A stretch of 64,000 nt of DNA from Microlunatus parietis (GTDB lineage Bacteria > Actinomycetota > Actinomycetes > Propionibacteriales > Propionibacteriaceae): NCBI RefSeq assembly GCF_013407955.1, contig NZ_JACCBU010000001.1, positions 6,634,001 through 6,698,000 of the forward strand, written 5' to 3'. Below the pieces are notes generated by a model that saw only the letters and a list, made by a program, of their open reading frames with translations, did not search any database and was not told the DNA's origin. The translations under genes were made by a program, and so were the position numbers. Positions within the stretch are counted from its first letter, which is position 1, and every line of letters starts with the position of its first letter. Shown piece after piece: positions 42,157 to 50,381 of this stretch.

Positions 42157-43493
42157 GGACGGCCGGGATCCCAGTCGTAGGTGGAGGAACCGAACTTGGC
42201 GGCACGCACATCGCCGGACCGAGCGTGGCCCTCGAACCTTTCGGCCCGGGAGGCGCGGCCGCACACCTCGCCGAGCAGTGCCGACGACGCTGGGTCGGTG
42301 ACCTCCTGGTACGTCACCGTACGCAGGTACTTGCCGACCCAGAGCCCGCCCGTGTAGCGAGCCGCGCCGCGGGTGGGCAGCACGTGGTTGGTGCCGATCA
42401 CTTTGTCACCGTAGCTGACACAGGTCCCCTCGCCGAGGAACAGGGCACCGTAGTGGTGCAGGTCGGTGAGCGCCCGCCGCGGCTCCGCGGTCAGCACTTG
42501 GACATGCTCGGCGGCGTAGTGATCACCCAGTCGCCAGGCATCGGCCAGGTCGGCGACGACGTGGATCGCACCATGATCACGCCAGGCCGGTTCGGCGAAG
42601 TCCTTGGTCGGCATGCCGGGCAGGATCCGGTCGATGTGCTCCAGCACCGACCGGGCGATATCCTCGGACGTGGTGATCAAGATCGCGGGGGAGTCCGGTC
42701 CGTGCTCGGCCTGGCTGAGCAGGTCCACCGCCACCAGGTACGGATCCGCCTGATCATCAGCGATGATCAAGATCTCGGTCGGGCCGGCCAGCAGGTCGAT
42801 CCCGACCCGGCCGAAGAGCTGCCGCTTCGCCTCGGCGACGTAGGCGTTGCCGGGCCCGGCGATCAGGTCCACCGGCGCGATCGACTCGGTGCCGATGGCC
42901 AGCGCGGCCACCGCCTGGACCCCGCCCAGCAGCAGAATCTCGTCGGCACCGGCCAGGTGCATCGCGGCGATCGTGGCGTCCGGGATCTCGCCCTTGATCG
43001 GCGGGGTTGCCGCGACGACCCGCTCGACGCCGGCGACCTTGGCGGTGACGATCGTCATGTGCGCCGAGGCGAGCAGCGGGTAGCGGCCGCCCGGCACATA
43101 GGCGGCGGCGGCGCGGATCGGGACGTTCTTCTGGCCCAGGTGCACGCCCGGCAGCGTCTCGATCTCGAAGTCGGTCAGCGATTCGAGCTGCCGGGTGGCG
43201 AACCGCCGCACCTGGGCCTGCGCGAACGTGATGTCCTCGATCACCTGGTCCGGCACCCGCGCGACGATCTCCTCGATCTCCTCGGCGCTGAGCCGGAAGC
43301 GCTCCGGTGACCAGGAATCGAACTTCGCCGAGTAGTCGGCAACGGCCGCATCGCCGCGCTCGGCGATGTCGTTGATCACCGCCTCGACGGTCTGCCGGAC
43401 CTCCGGATCGGCGCTGCGCTGCTGTTGTCCGGCGGCCGGCGCCTTGAGCAGCGTCGATGCGACCGGGAACTCGGTGGGCTGGGTCGTGGTCAT
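42153..43493 (-). CDS. histidinol dehydrogenase-like protein, HpsN (sulfopropanediol 3-dehydrogenase) type
   Basis: A 446-residue HisD-fold enzyme. Conserved parts: AGPGNAYVAEAKRQLFGRVGI, AGPTEILIIADD, LLSQAEHGPDSPA (Gln and His zinc ligands) and AAEHVQVLT (catalytic Glu-His). The end, GTNHVLPTRGAARYTGGLWV, matches the catabolic HisD-like group annotated as sulfopropanediol 3-dehydrogenase, not the biosynthetic enzyme, and no his genes are near. ATG start 43493 with GGGAG upstream. The true substrate is probably a small diol or hydroxy acid; DHPS is one candidate. Confidence 0.8.
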   Translation of the reverse strand: MTTTQPTEFPVASTLLKAPAAGQQQRSADPEVRQTVEAVINDIAERGDAAVADYSAKFDSWSPERFRLSAEEIEEIVARVPDQVIEDITFAQAQVRRFATRQLESLTDFEIETLPGVHLGQKNVPIRAAAAYVPGGRYPLLASAHMTIVTAKVAGVERVVAATPPIKGEIPDATIAAMHLAGADEILLLGGVQAVAALAIGTESIAPVDLIAGPGNAYVAEAKRQLFGRVGIDLLAGPTEILIIADDQADPYLVAVDLLSQAEHGPDSPAILITTSEDIARSVLEHIDRILPGMPTKDFAEPAWRDHGAIHVVADLADAWRLGDHYAAEHVQVLTAEPRRALTDLHHYGALFLGEGTCVSYGDKVIGTNHVLPTRGAARYTGGLWVGKYLRTVTYQEVTDPASSALLGEVCGRASRAERFEGHARSGDVRAAKFGSSTYDWDPGRP

Positions 43494-43520
43494 GGCGGAT
43501 CTCCCTTCGCTGGTGAGGAT

Positions 43521-43534
43521 TGTATACGTATACA
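43521..43534. promoter_or_regulatory. perfect palindrome TGTATACGTATACA, probable operator
   Basis: A 14-bp perfect palindrome centred 34 bp upstream of the HisD-like start. The alternating TGTATAC type is typical of GntR-family operators. No GntR gene lies in the window. Confidence 0.6.
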
Positions 43535-43572
43535 TCATCGGCGGCCAGGTGGTCGGCGCCGCTCGCGGAAGG

Positions 43573-43869
43573 TCAGGCGACCAGGTCGGCATACTCCGGG
43601 TGTTCGGCGACGAACTGGGCCGTGAACGGGCACTCGGGGACCACCCGGTGGTCGAGCTTCCGAGCCTCGTCGAGCACGTGTTGGGTGATCCGGGCGGCGA
43701 TCCCGTTACCGCGGAACTCGGGCTTCGTCCCGGTGTGCACGATGATCATGGTCCGGTCCCGCGGTGAGTACTCGACCACGCCGACCACCGTGTCGTCGAG
43801 GCGTGCCTCGTAGCGGGATTTCCGTTCGTCCCGGAGGAACGTGAGGCGGTCCGGGTCGATCCTCGTCAT
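43573..43869 (-). CDS. small GNAT-type N-acetyltransferase (YjdJ-like)
   Basis: A 98-residue minimal GNAT domain (GCN5-related, PF14542 type): RYEARLDDTVVGVVEY, MIIVHTGTKPEFRGNGIAAR with the acetyl-CoA loop, and a CPFTAQFVAEHPEYADLV end typical of this group. ATG at 43869 overlaps the previous gene's stop (ATGA). Substrate unknown. Confidence 0.85.
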   Translation of the reverse strand: MTRIDPDRLTFLRDERKSRYEARLDDTVVGVVEYSPRDRTMIIVHTGTKPEFRGNGIAARITQHVLDEARKLDHRVVPECPFTAQFVAEHPEYADLVA

Positions 43870-44471
43870 CGGCTGCTCTCCTCGAGTCGTTGGCGGACGG
43901 CCGGCCATTCGGTGCTCAGCATGGAGTACTGCACGGTGTCGCGCCAGCTGCCGTCGGGCCGGATCCGATGATGCCGCAAGACACCCTCCTTCGTCGCGCC
44001 GAGGCGTTCGATGGCGGCCTGGGAGCGCGTGTTGCGGATGTCGGTGTGCCAGACCACCCGCTCCGCGCCGAGCTCGTCGAACGCCCGGCCGAGCATGATC
44101 AACTTCGAGTCGGTGTTGACCCCGGTGCGCCAGTGCCGGCGACCGATCCAGGTGTGCCCGATTGCGAGCGCGCGAACGTTCGGGGTGATCTCGTAGAAGG
44201 ACGTGGTGCCGACGAATTCGCCGGTGTCCCGCAGCCGCTGTGCGTACGCGATCCGTCCCGGGTCGGCGGTGGCCGCGGCGATGATCTTCACGATGTCGGC
44301 CCTCGAGGTGGGCGGCAGGAAGGACATGTGGGCCACCACCTCGGCCGCGGTGGCCGGGTCCCCGAGCGCTGCCGCGTAGTCGTCGGCGTCGGCCTCGGTC
44401 AGCGGCTCGAGGCGGAGCATGCGGCCGGTCAGCGGGACGGGGTCGAACCAGGGTGAGTCGGGCGAGACCAT
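43866..44471 (-). CDS. GNAT family N-acetyltransferase (RimJ/RimL-like)
   Basis: A 201-residue acetyltransferase: GRMLRLEPLTEADADDYAAA, FVGTTSFYEI, IGHTWIGRRHWRTGVNTDSK with the acetyl-CoA site and NTRSQAAIERLGATKEGVLR. This is the Acetyltransf_3 pattern, usually acting on protein N-termini or small amines. Start at ATG 44471. Confidence 0.88.
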   Translation of the reverse strand: MVSPDSPWFDPVPLTGRMLRLEPLTEADADDYAAALGDPATAAEVVAHMSFLPPTSRADIVKIIAAATADPGRIAYAQRLRDTGEFVGTTSFYEITPNVRALAIGHTWIGRRHWRTGVNTDSKLIMLGRAFDELGAERVVWHTDIRNTRSQAAIERLGATKEGVLRHHRIRPDGSWRDTVQYSMLSTEWPAVRQRLEESSR

Positions 44472-44481
44472 GCGCCCAACC

Positions 44482-45246
44482 TTAGGGCTTCCGGACGACG
44501 ACGAAGATCCGGCGGAACGGCAGCACGGTGCCGTGCTCCCGGGCCGGGTAGGCCTCGCGCAGCAGGGCCTGATACTCGGCGACGAACTCGGTCCGTTGCG
44601 GCTCCGGCAGGGCCTGGAGCACCGGGCGGGCGCCGGTGCCGGAGATCCAGCGGAACACCGGGTCCGGTCCCTCCAGCAGATGCAGGTACGTCGTCTCCCA
44701 GGCATCGACCTGGCCGAAGCGGGCAAGATCATCGAGATACTCGGCGGCGCCGATCACCGGGCGCAACGCGGTGCCCTCGGTCCAGCGCGCGAAGCGCGGG
44801 TCGCGGGCGAGTTCGTACAGCAGGACGTGGCTCGGCTGATCGAAGTTGCCCGGCACCTGGAAGGCGAGCCAGCCGCCGTCGCTGAGCCGGTCGATCAAGA
44901 TCGGCAGCAGGTCGCGATGCTCCGGGATCCATTGCAGCGTTGCGTTGCTGATGATCACGTCGACCGGTCCGTCCGGCTGCCAGTCGCGTAGATCGGCGAC
45001 GGCGAAGGAGACCCGATCGCTCGCGTACGCCTGCGCCTGCTCGATCATCTCCGGCGAGGAGTCGAGGCCGATCACGGTGGCCGACGGCCATCGCTCGGCC
45101 AGCGAAGCGGTCAGCTGGCCCGGCCCACAACCGAGGTCGACCACGGTCCGCGGGCGGTCGGCGTCGACCCGCCCGACGAGATCGAAGAACGGCCGGGACC
45201 GCTGGTCGGCGAACTGCAGATAGACGGACGGGTTCCAGACCGGCAT
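44482..45246 (-). CDS. tam: trans-aconitate 2-methyltransferase
   Basis: A 254-residue SAM-dependent methyltransferase that detoxifies trans-aconitate. Family landmarks: the N-terminal WNPSVYLQFADQRSRPFFDL, VVDLGCGPGQLTASLA SAM motif, DSSPEMIEQA, SNATLQWIPEH, GWLAFQVPGNFDQPSHVLL and RRIFVVVRKP. A perfect 22-bp palindrome lies 19 bp upstream of its start. Confidence 0.9.
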   Translation of the reverse strand: MPVWNPSVYLQFADQRSRPFFDLVGRVDADRPRTVVDLGCGPGQLTASLAERWPSATVIGLDSSPEMIEQAQAYASDRVSFAVADLRDWQPDGPVDVIISNATLQWIPEHRDLLPILIDRLSDGGWLAFQVPGNFDQPSHVLLYELARDPRFARWTEGTALRPVIGAAEYLDDLARFGQVDAWETTYLHLLEGPDPVFRWISGTGARPVLQALPEPQRTEFVAEYQALLREAYPAREHGTVLPFRRIFVVVRKP

Positions 45247-45264
45247 CGTGGCTCCTCGAGTCGG

Positions 45265-45286
45265 GATATCTTGACGTCAAGATATC
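45265..45286. promoter_or_regulatory. perfect 22-bp palindrome upstream of tam, MarR-type operator candidate
   Basis: Half-site GATATCTTGAC, repeated perfectly in inverse with no spacer. The TTGACGTCAA centre resembles MarR-family operators. It overlaps the last codons and the stop of the decayed hydrolase gene. Confidence 0.55.
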
Positions 45287-45695
45287 AGGTCGGCGAGGGT
45301 GGCGACGAGCGCGTCCGGGTGCCCCGCGAAGTCGGGCCGCGGCGGCTCCGGCGAGCCGGGCACTTCGACCGCACCCGGCACGAGGCGGAGCAGCGCATCG
45401 ACCGTCCGGCACTGGTGCGGCGGGTTCTCCCGTAGTGACGGCAAGACGGTCACGGGCACCGCCAGGGCGGCCAGTTCGGCGTCACCGATTCCGCGCAGGG
45501 TGTCGCCGGTCAGCAGCCGCTCCAGGTCCTGGGCCTCCGCGGCCCAGTCGGGCGGGGTGGACGGTCCGGCGCCAGCACCCGGATCCCGGCGGCGATCAGT
45601 CCGGCTACGATGCCGGGGCCGTGCCAGAACCGGGCGGCGTCTTGCTCGGCCCAGAGGCCGCCGTGGATCAGGAACGCGGTGGATTTCGACGTCAT
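45277..45695 (-). pseudogene. decayed alpha/beta hydrolase
   Basis: The N-terminal part (MTSKSTAFLIHGGLWAEQD, then GIVAGLIAAGIRVLAPDRPP) and the C-terminal part (DWAAEAQDLERLLTGD, PVTVLPSLRENPPHQ, GHPDALVATLADLIS) of one hydrolase lie in different frames; the shift is near 45555-45562. The nucleophile-elbow region expected between LLTGD and the next strand is also missing, so about 100 residues are deleted. The His-containing end (FAGHPD) survives. Not functional. Confidence 0.7.
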
Positions 45696-45834
45696 GGGGT
45701 GTCCTTCGGTGGGTTCCCTGCGCGCCGGAGCTGGTCTCGGTAGGCTCCAAGCACCAGGGACGAGGGTTCGCCGAGTACGCGGGGGATTCAGTGGGGGATA
45801 CTCCCATGCTGTCGACCTGAGTGAAGAGGAATAC

Positions 45835-46746
45835 ATGCCGACGACGAATGGCACGGCGGAGACGCCGCGACCCGGTTCGATTCTGATCCGGGTGCGGGGC
45901 ATCCTGCCGAATCTGCGGCCGGCCGAGCAACGGGTCGCCCAGGCCGTCCTGGCCGACCCGGCCGCGGTCTCGGAGAGCTCGATCACGGCGGTGGCCCGAC
46001 AATGCGAGACCTCCGAGACGACCGTGCTCAGGTTCTGCCGGGCGCTCGGGCTCGCCGGCTACCCCGAACTGCGGATCGCCCTGGCCCGGGCCGCCCAGTG
46101 GGAGGAGTCCGGGCAGAACGGTGATGGCCCGATCACGGGCAAGATCAGCGCCACCGACTCGCTGGCCGACGTCGTCCGCAAGATCACCCACGCCGATGCG
46201 CGGGCGATCGAGGAGACCGCGACCGCGCTCGACCTGACCGAGCTGGAGGCCGCGGTCGACGCCGTCGCGAACGCCGGCCGGATCGACATCTACGGTGCCG
46301 GCGCGAGCGCGCTCGTCGGCGGTGACCTGCATCAGAAACTGCACCGGATCGGTCTGATCTCCTTCATCTGGCCCGATCCGCATCAGGCGCTGACCTCCGC
46401 CGCGGTGCTCAACCCCGGCGACGTCGCCGTCGGCATCTCGCACACCGGGACCACGGTGGACACGATCGACATGCTCGGCGCCGCCCGGCAGCGGGGTGCG
46501 ACCACGATTGCGATCACGAACTTCCGCGGCTCGCCGATCGGCGAGGTCGCCGATCACTTGTTGATCACCGCGGCCCGGGAGACCACCTTCCGGTCCGGCG
46601 CGATGTCCAGCCGGATCGCACAGCTGGCCCTGGTCGACTGTTTGTTCGCCGGGGTGGCGCAGCGTTTTTACGACACGGCCATCGAGGCGTTGGAGAGCAC
46701 CTACGCCGTGGTCCGGTCGCGGCACACCTCCGGCAAGCGGCACTAG
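45835..46746 (+). CDS. RpiR/MurR family transcriptional regulator
   Basis: A 303-residue RpiR protein: N-terminal HTH_6 (LRPAEQRVAQAVLADPAAV, then VARQCETSETTVLRFCRALG) and a C-terminal SIS sugar-phosphate-binding domain (IDIYGAGASALVGGDLHQKL, AVGISHTGTTVDTIDMLGA, TIAITNFRGSPI). ATG 45835 has AGAGGA upstream. RpiR members sense sugar phosphates; MurQ at 51822 makes GlcNAc-6-P from MurNAc-6-P, so it could control namZ/murQ, or the convergent PIG-L gene. Unproven. Confidence 0.88.
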   Translation: MPTTNGTAETPRPGSILIRVRGILPNLRPAEQRVAQAVLADPAAVSESSITAVARQCETSETTVLRFCRALGLAGYPELRIALARAAQWEESGQNGDGPITGKISATDSLADVVRKITHADARAIEETATALDLTELEAAVDAVANAGRIDIYGAGASALVGGDLHQKLHRIGLISFIWPDPHQALTSAAVLNPGDVAVGISHTGTTVDTIDMLGAARQRGATTIAITNFRGSPIGEVADHLLITAARETTFRSGAMSSRIAQLALVDCLFAGVAQRFYDTAIEALESTYAVVRSRHTSGKRH

Positions 46747-46750
46747 CCGG

Positions 46751-47452
46751 CTAGAAGTCGGTCAGCACCTGCGCGCCGGTCTGCGGGCGATGGAAGCCGG
46801 CGGCGCGCGGGTGTCCGGCCAGGCAGCCGCGGACCGTCATCAGCGCCGTGTAGTAGTCGATGTAGCGGAAGCCGTACGTCTCGCCGCGGGCGAACGCCTG
46901 GCCCGAAATGGCGGCGTGCCAGCGGTCGAACGCCTGGTCCGGGATCGGCACCGAGACGTTGGGGACGAAGCCGTCGGCGTCCTCCCAGTTCTCGGCGTAC
47001 AGGAACTGCCGGATCCCGTGCCGGGGCAGTTCATGATCACCCGGTAGCGATGCCAGGAACCGGGCTCGCTCGGTGATCGCGGACGCGTGTTCATGATCAC
47101 GGTGAATGCTGTGCTTCCAGTGCGCGATCAAGGTGTCCGGCTTGGTCTGCCGGATCAGGGTCGCCAGCTGCTCGGTCACCCGGTCGTCGTTCGGCAGGAA
47201 GCCGTCGCTGTAGTCGAAGACGTGGAACTCGGCGCCGATCCCGTCGGCGAACGCTCGGCCCTCGTTGATCTTCTGGACCTTGTAGTCCGCGGGCGAGAGC
47301 CTGGGGTGGCCGCGCTCGCCGTACGTCAGGGCGACGATGATCGCCCGGCCGCCCGCGCCGGTCACCCGGGCCAGCGTCGGGCCGGCGGTCAGGTCCATGT
47401 CGCCGATGTGCCCGCCCACCGCGAGCACCGTCCTCGGCTGCTGCTCGGTCAC
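46751..47452 (-). CDS. PIG-L family deacetylase-like protein
   Basis: A 233-residue GlcNAc-PI de-N-acetylase fold protein (LmbE/MshB type): TVLAVGGHIGDMDLTAG near residue 8, AIIVALTYGERGHPRL and IAHWKHSIHRDHEHASA with the His-x-x-Asp-His zinc site. The first zinc motif, normally AHPDDE, is GGHIGDMD here, keeping one His and one Asp. GTG start overlaps the double-GNAT stop, so the two are coupled. Likely removes or recognises an N-acetyl group on an amino sugar. Confidence 0.83.
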   Translation of the reverse strand: MTEQQPRTVLAVGGHIGDMDLTAGPTLARVTGAGGRAIIVALTYGERGHPRLSPADYKVQKINEGRAFADGIGAEFHVFDYSDGFLPNDDRVTEQLATLIRQTKPDTLIAHWKHSIHRDHEHASAITERARFLASLPGDHELPRHGIRQFLYAENWEDADGFVPNVSVPIPDQAFDRWHAAISGQAFARGETYGFRYIDYYTALMTVRGCLAGHPRAAGFHRPQTGAQVLTDF

Positions 47453-48423
47453 AGGGCCGCCTTCATGATCGTGAACGTACGGGTGACGGTGAAGCCGGTC
47501 TTCAGGTAGAGCTGGCCGGCCGCCGACTGGAGTCCGGTCCAGAGGAACCAGGCGCTGTGGCAGCCGGCGCCCCGCATCCGTTCCAGGGTGAGGTGGAGCA
47601 GCAGCTTGCCCAGGCCCAGGCCGCGCTGGGCCGGCAGCACGCCGAACGGGCCGAACCGCTCCGGCACCTGCTCGTACGCGGCGTGCATCGCCCAGCCGAG
47701 CGGCTCGCCGCCCGGACCGAACGCGGCGACGATCCGGTCCAGCGGCAGCCCGGCGACGACCGCTTCCCGGATGGCCCGCGCCCAGTCCGCGTTGAACTCC
47801 TCGCCGGCGATCTTGATCAAGGCCGGCAGCTCGTCGGAGTCCGGGGTGCCGAACCGGTAGCCGTCGCCGGTGAGCCGGGCGAGTTGATCACTGACGTCGG
47901 TCGGCATCGCATAGTCGTTCAGGCTCAGGTCCATTGCGACGGCCTGGTAGTGGGTCTGGAAGCCCTGGCTGCGCAGCAACGCATCGGCTGCCGGATAGCG
48001 GTCGGCGTCCAATCCGGGCAGGAAGTAGTTCGGCGTGGTGGGGGAGAAGAAGACGGTACGACAGCCCTGGGACCGCAGCCAGTCCAGAGCACTCATGATC
48101 AACTCGCGGCCGATGCCGCGCCGCTGCGCCGCCGGGTCGACGAAGAAGAAGCCGATCCAGCCGGTCTCCGGCTGAAGATCACCGCCGGCCTCCGGGATCA
48201 GCCGGCGCACCGCGTAGGCGGCACCCACCGGGGCACCGTCGAGCTCGGCCACCCGGAGGCCGTCGGCGTCGAAGTTGCGGTCCAGTAGGACCAGGTCCCG
48301 AAACCGCCGGTAGCCGATCGGGTCGCCGGGCGCGGCTCTGGTCCAGGCCTCGGCCAACCGTGGCCCGTCGCCGGTCCGGAAGCCGCGGATCGCTGCCCCG
48401 GAAGGGGTGGCAGTGTCGTTCAT
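47449..48423 (-). CDS. double-domain GNAT acetyltransferase
   Basis: A 324-residue protein with two GNAT domains: N-terminal (IGFFFVDPAAQRRGIGRELI, then the YFLPGLDADRYP loop) and C-terminal (FGVLPAQRGLGLGKLLLHL). Its size and two-domain layout recall mycothiol synthase MshD, and the coupled PIG-L gene recalls MshB, but the YFLPGLD loop belongs to another group I know only as uncharacterised. ATG 48423. Confidence 0.82.
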   Translation of the reverse strand: MNDTATPSGAAIRGFRTGDGPRLAEAWTRAAPGDPIGYRRFRDLVLLDRNFDADGLRVAELDGAPVGAAYAVRRLIPEAGGDLQPETGWIGFFFVDPAAQRRGIGRELIMSALDWLRSQGCRTVFFSPTTPNYFLPGLDADRYPAADALLRSQGFQTHYQAVAMDLSLNDYAMPTDVSDQLARLTGDGYRFGTPDSDELPALIKIAGEEFNADWARAIREAVVAGLPLDRIVAAFGPGGEPLGWAMHAAYEQVPERFGPFGVLPAQRGLGLGKLLLHLTLERMRGAGCHSAWFLWTGLQSAAGQLYLKTGFTVTRTFTIMKAAL

Positions 48424-48525
48424 GATCAACCTTCTTGTCGCGTGAACGTGACCAGTCAACCGAGCCTAGCCGAGCCGGGTCAATAAATCTCCGGCGGGTA
48501 TCTCGGTGTGTGGGTTCTCAACATG

Positions 48526-49008
48526 TCAGCTGGCCAGGTCCTTGCGCATCTGCTGGGTGGTCACTGTGTAGCCCGCCGAACCGTAGAGCGCGACGGCGGT
48601 CCGATTGGGAGCGAAGACGTTCAGCTCGAGCGCGGGCGCACCGGCCTCCCGGGTGGCCTGTTCGACCGCCTCGAGCAGGGCCCGGCCGAACCCGCGGCCG
48701 CGCTGGGCGGGTTCGATCTCGATGTCGTACAGGAAGGCGCAGTCGGCCTTGCCGGCCGGATGATCAAGACCGACCCAGGCCCGGCCGACCGGGGACCCGG
48801 TCTGGTCCGTCGCGACCAAGATCAACATTCCCGGCGTGGCCAGCCCCTGCGGCAGGAAGTTCTGGTTCTTCGCCAGGGCGGCCTCGAGAGCCCCCTCCGG
48901 GGCCCAGGTGCCGGCCTCGACCTGCTCGCGGGCGAACCGTTCCGACAGCGCCCGGAGCCACTGCGGATACTCGTCGTCCGTCATCGGCCGGACGTTCACG
49001 GTGCTCAT
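48526..49008 (-). CDS. GNAT family N-acetyltransferase
   Basis: A 160-residue single-domain acetyltransferase: VGRAWVGLDHPAGKADCAFL, IEIEPAQRGRGFGRALLEA (acetyl-CoA loop) and ELNVFAPNRTAVALYGSAGY. ATG at 49008. It is monocistronic, 76 bp from the divergent methyltransferase gene. Substrate unknown. Confidence 0.87.
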   Translation of the reverse strand: MSTVNVRPMTDDEYPQWLRALSERFAREQVEAGTWAPEGALEAALAKNQNFLPQGLATPGMLILVATDQTGSPVGRAWVGLDHPAGKADCAFLYDIEIEPAQRGRGFGRALLEAVEQATREAGAPALELNVFAPNRTAVALYGSAGYTVTTQQMRKDLAS

Positions 49009-49084
49009 CGACGGATGCTCTCACACGGCGACGGCGGGCCAAATCAGGTGGCGGTCCGCCGGGTTGATCACTAGCGTCGTGATC

Positions 49085-49882
49085 ATGACTAATGTGGCGG
49101 ACGACGGACTGGCGGCGATCCTCCGGCCGGGCGACGATGCGGCCGACGGCTGGTTCCCGGAGAGTGTGGCGACGAACTACGACAGCCCGGGCGGTGCGAA
49201 CGATCCGGCGGCGATCACCCCGGCGGTCGACCTGCTTGAGGACCTGGCGACCGGCGGACCGGCCCTGGAGTTCGCCGTCGGCACCGGCCGGATCGCCGCC
49301 CCGCTGGCCTCCCGCGGCGTGGCGGTGAGCGGGATCGAGTTGAGCCGGGCGATGGCCGAGCGGGTCGCGACGAAGCCGGGTGGGGACCGGGTCGCCGTGA
49401 CGATCGGCGACATGACCTCCACCCGGGTGCCCGGCGAGTTCTCGCTGGCGTACCTGGTCTTCAACACGATCAGCAACGTGACGACCCAGGACGGCCAGGT
49501 CGACGTGTTCCGCAATGCCGCCGCACACCTGCGGCCGGGCGGCCTGTTCCTGATCGAGGTGGGCGTACCCGATCTGCGCCGGCTGCCGCCGGGCCAGGAC
49601 ACGGTCCCGTTCACCGTCGCCCCGAGCGCCGAAGGCGGCGGCTACGTCGGCTTCGACCAGTACGACGTGGTCACCCAGCAGTTCAGCTCGAACCACGTCA
49701 CCGTGACCCCGGACGGCAAGGGTCGGTTCTACCGGATCCCGTTCCGCTACGCCTGGCCGGCCGAGATGGACCTGATGGCCCGGATCGCCGGGATGCGCCT
49801 GAAGCACCGCTGGTCCGACTGGGACCGCTCCGCCTTCACTGCCGACAGCACCAAGCACATCTCCGTCTGGGAGAAGCCCTAA
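49085..49882 (+). CDS. class I SAM-dependent methyltransferase
   Basis: A 265-residue methyltransferase. SAM motif ALEFAVGTGRIAAPLASRG near 57, acidic GIELSRAMAE, YLVFNTISNVTTQDGQ and HLRPGGLFLIEVG are clear. Start at ATG 49085, with weak ribosome-binding site; a GTG at 49079 is out of frame. A hairpin repeat begins 12 bp after the stop. Substrate unknown. Confidence 0.85.
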   Translation: MTNVADDGLAAILRPGDDAADGWFPESVATNYDSPGGANDPAAITPAVDLLEDLATGGPALEFAVGTGRIAAPLASRGVAVSGIELSRAMAERVATKPGGDRVAVTIGDMTSTRVPGEFSLAYLVFNTISNVTTQDGQVDVFRNAAAHLRPGGLFLIEVGVPDLRRLPPGQDTVPFTVAPSAEGGGYVGFDQYDVVTQQFSSNHVTVTPDGKGRFYRIPFRYAWPAEMDLMARIAGMRLKHRWSDWDRSAFTADSTKHISVWEKP

Positions 49883-49893
49883 CCCCCCCAACC

Positions 49894-49956
49894 CGCCGAC
49901 CGGTCACAAAAGCAGGCGTTTTGTCGGCGTGTCGCTGCAGAAGTGACCGGTCGGCG
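49894..49956 (+). repeat. long hairpin repeat, copy 2 of 3
   Basis: Perfect 14-bp arms CGCCGACCGGTCAC (49894-49907) and its complement (49943-49956) around a loop containing AAAAGCAGGCG and GGCGTGTCGCTGC. It follows the methyltransferase stop by 11 bp and could end its transcript. Confidence 0.85.
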
Positions 49957-50094
49957 AGAGGCCGGGGGCGGGCTGGGGTGCCGGGGGCCGCCCGCAGCTG
50001 GCAGCCGGCCGGGTGGCGGCCGGCGTTCCTGCGCCGGAGGCTGCCGATCGGGATGGGCTGCGGCTTTTGCAGGGTCCCGCGCGCCGGGCCGTTG

Positions 50095-50284
50095 CATCGA
50101 GCGGGTGCTGATCGGCGACCCCCGTTTCGAGGTGCGGTCGTACGGCGGCGGCAGTACGGTGCGCACCGACTGTGCGCCGCCCGGTGACGCCGCCTGGATC
50201 GACGTTCCGGTCGACGGCGGCGCGAACGGGCGGACCGTCGACCTGATCTTCACCTCCGGAGTGTCGCGATTTCTCTTCGCATGA
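50095..50284 (+). pseudogene. possible coding relic
   Basis: About 60 codons with strong third-position GC bias and no stop, but no start, no ribosome-binding site and no recognisable family. It ends inside an inverted repeat. Low confidence; could be chance in GC-rich DNA. Confidence 0.25.
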
Positions 50285-50339
50285 AGTGATAAAGCGCTTC
50301 AGAAGCCGGGAGTGCGCGACCACAAGAGAAATCGCGACA
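50262..50339. repeat. inverted repeat with 16-bp perfect arms
   Basis: TGTCGCGATTTCTCTT at 50262-50277 pairs with its complement at 50324-50339 across 46 bp. The loop includes GATAAAGCGCTTC, a small symmetric word. The AT-rich arms stand out from the surrounding GC-rich DNA. Confidence 0.8.
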
Positions 50340-50381
50340 GGCTGGGCGCTGCGAGTGCTCGACACCGGGCCCGCTCCTCCG

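Noticed and set aside
42153-43493. HisD-like gene as biosynthetic histidinol dehydrogenase
   Set aside because: No his genes nearby and the GTNHVLPT...YTGGLWVGK end belongs to the catabolic group.
47449-48423. Calling the double-GNAT gene mshD
   Set aside because: Layout fits but the motifs differ and the partner PIG-L has a divergent zinc motif.
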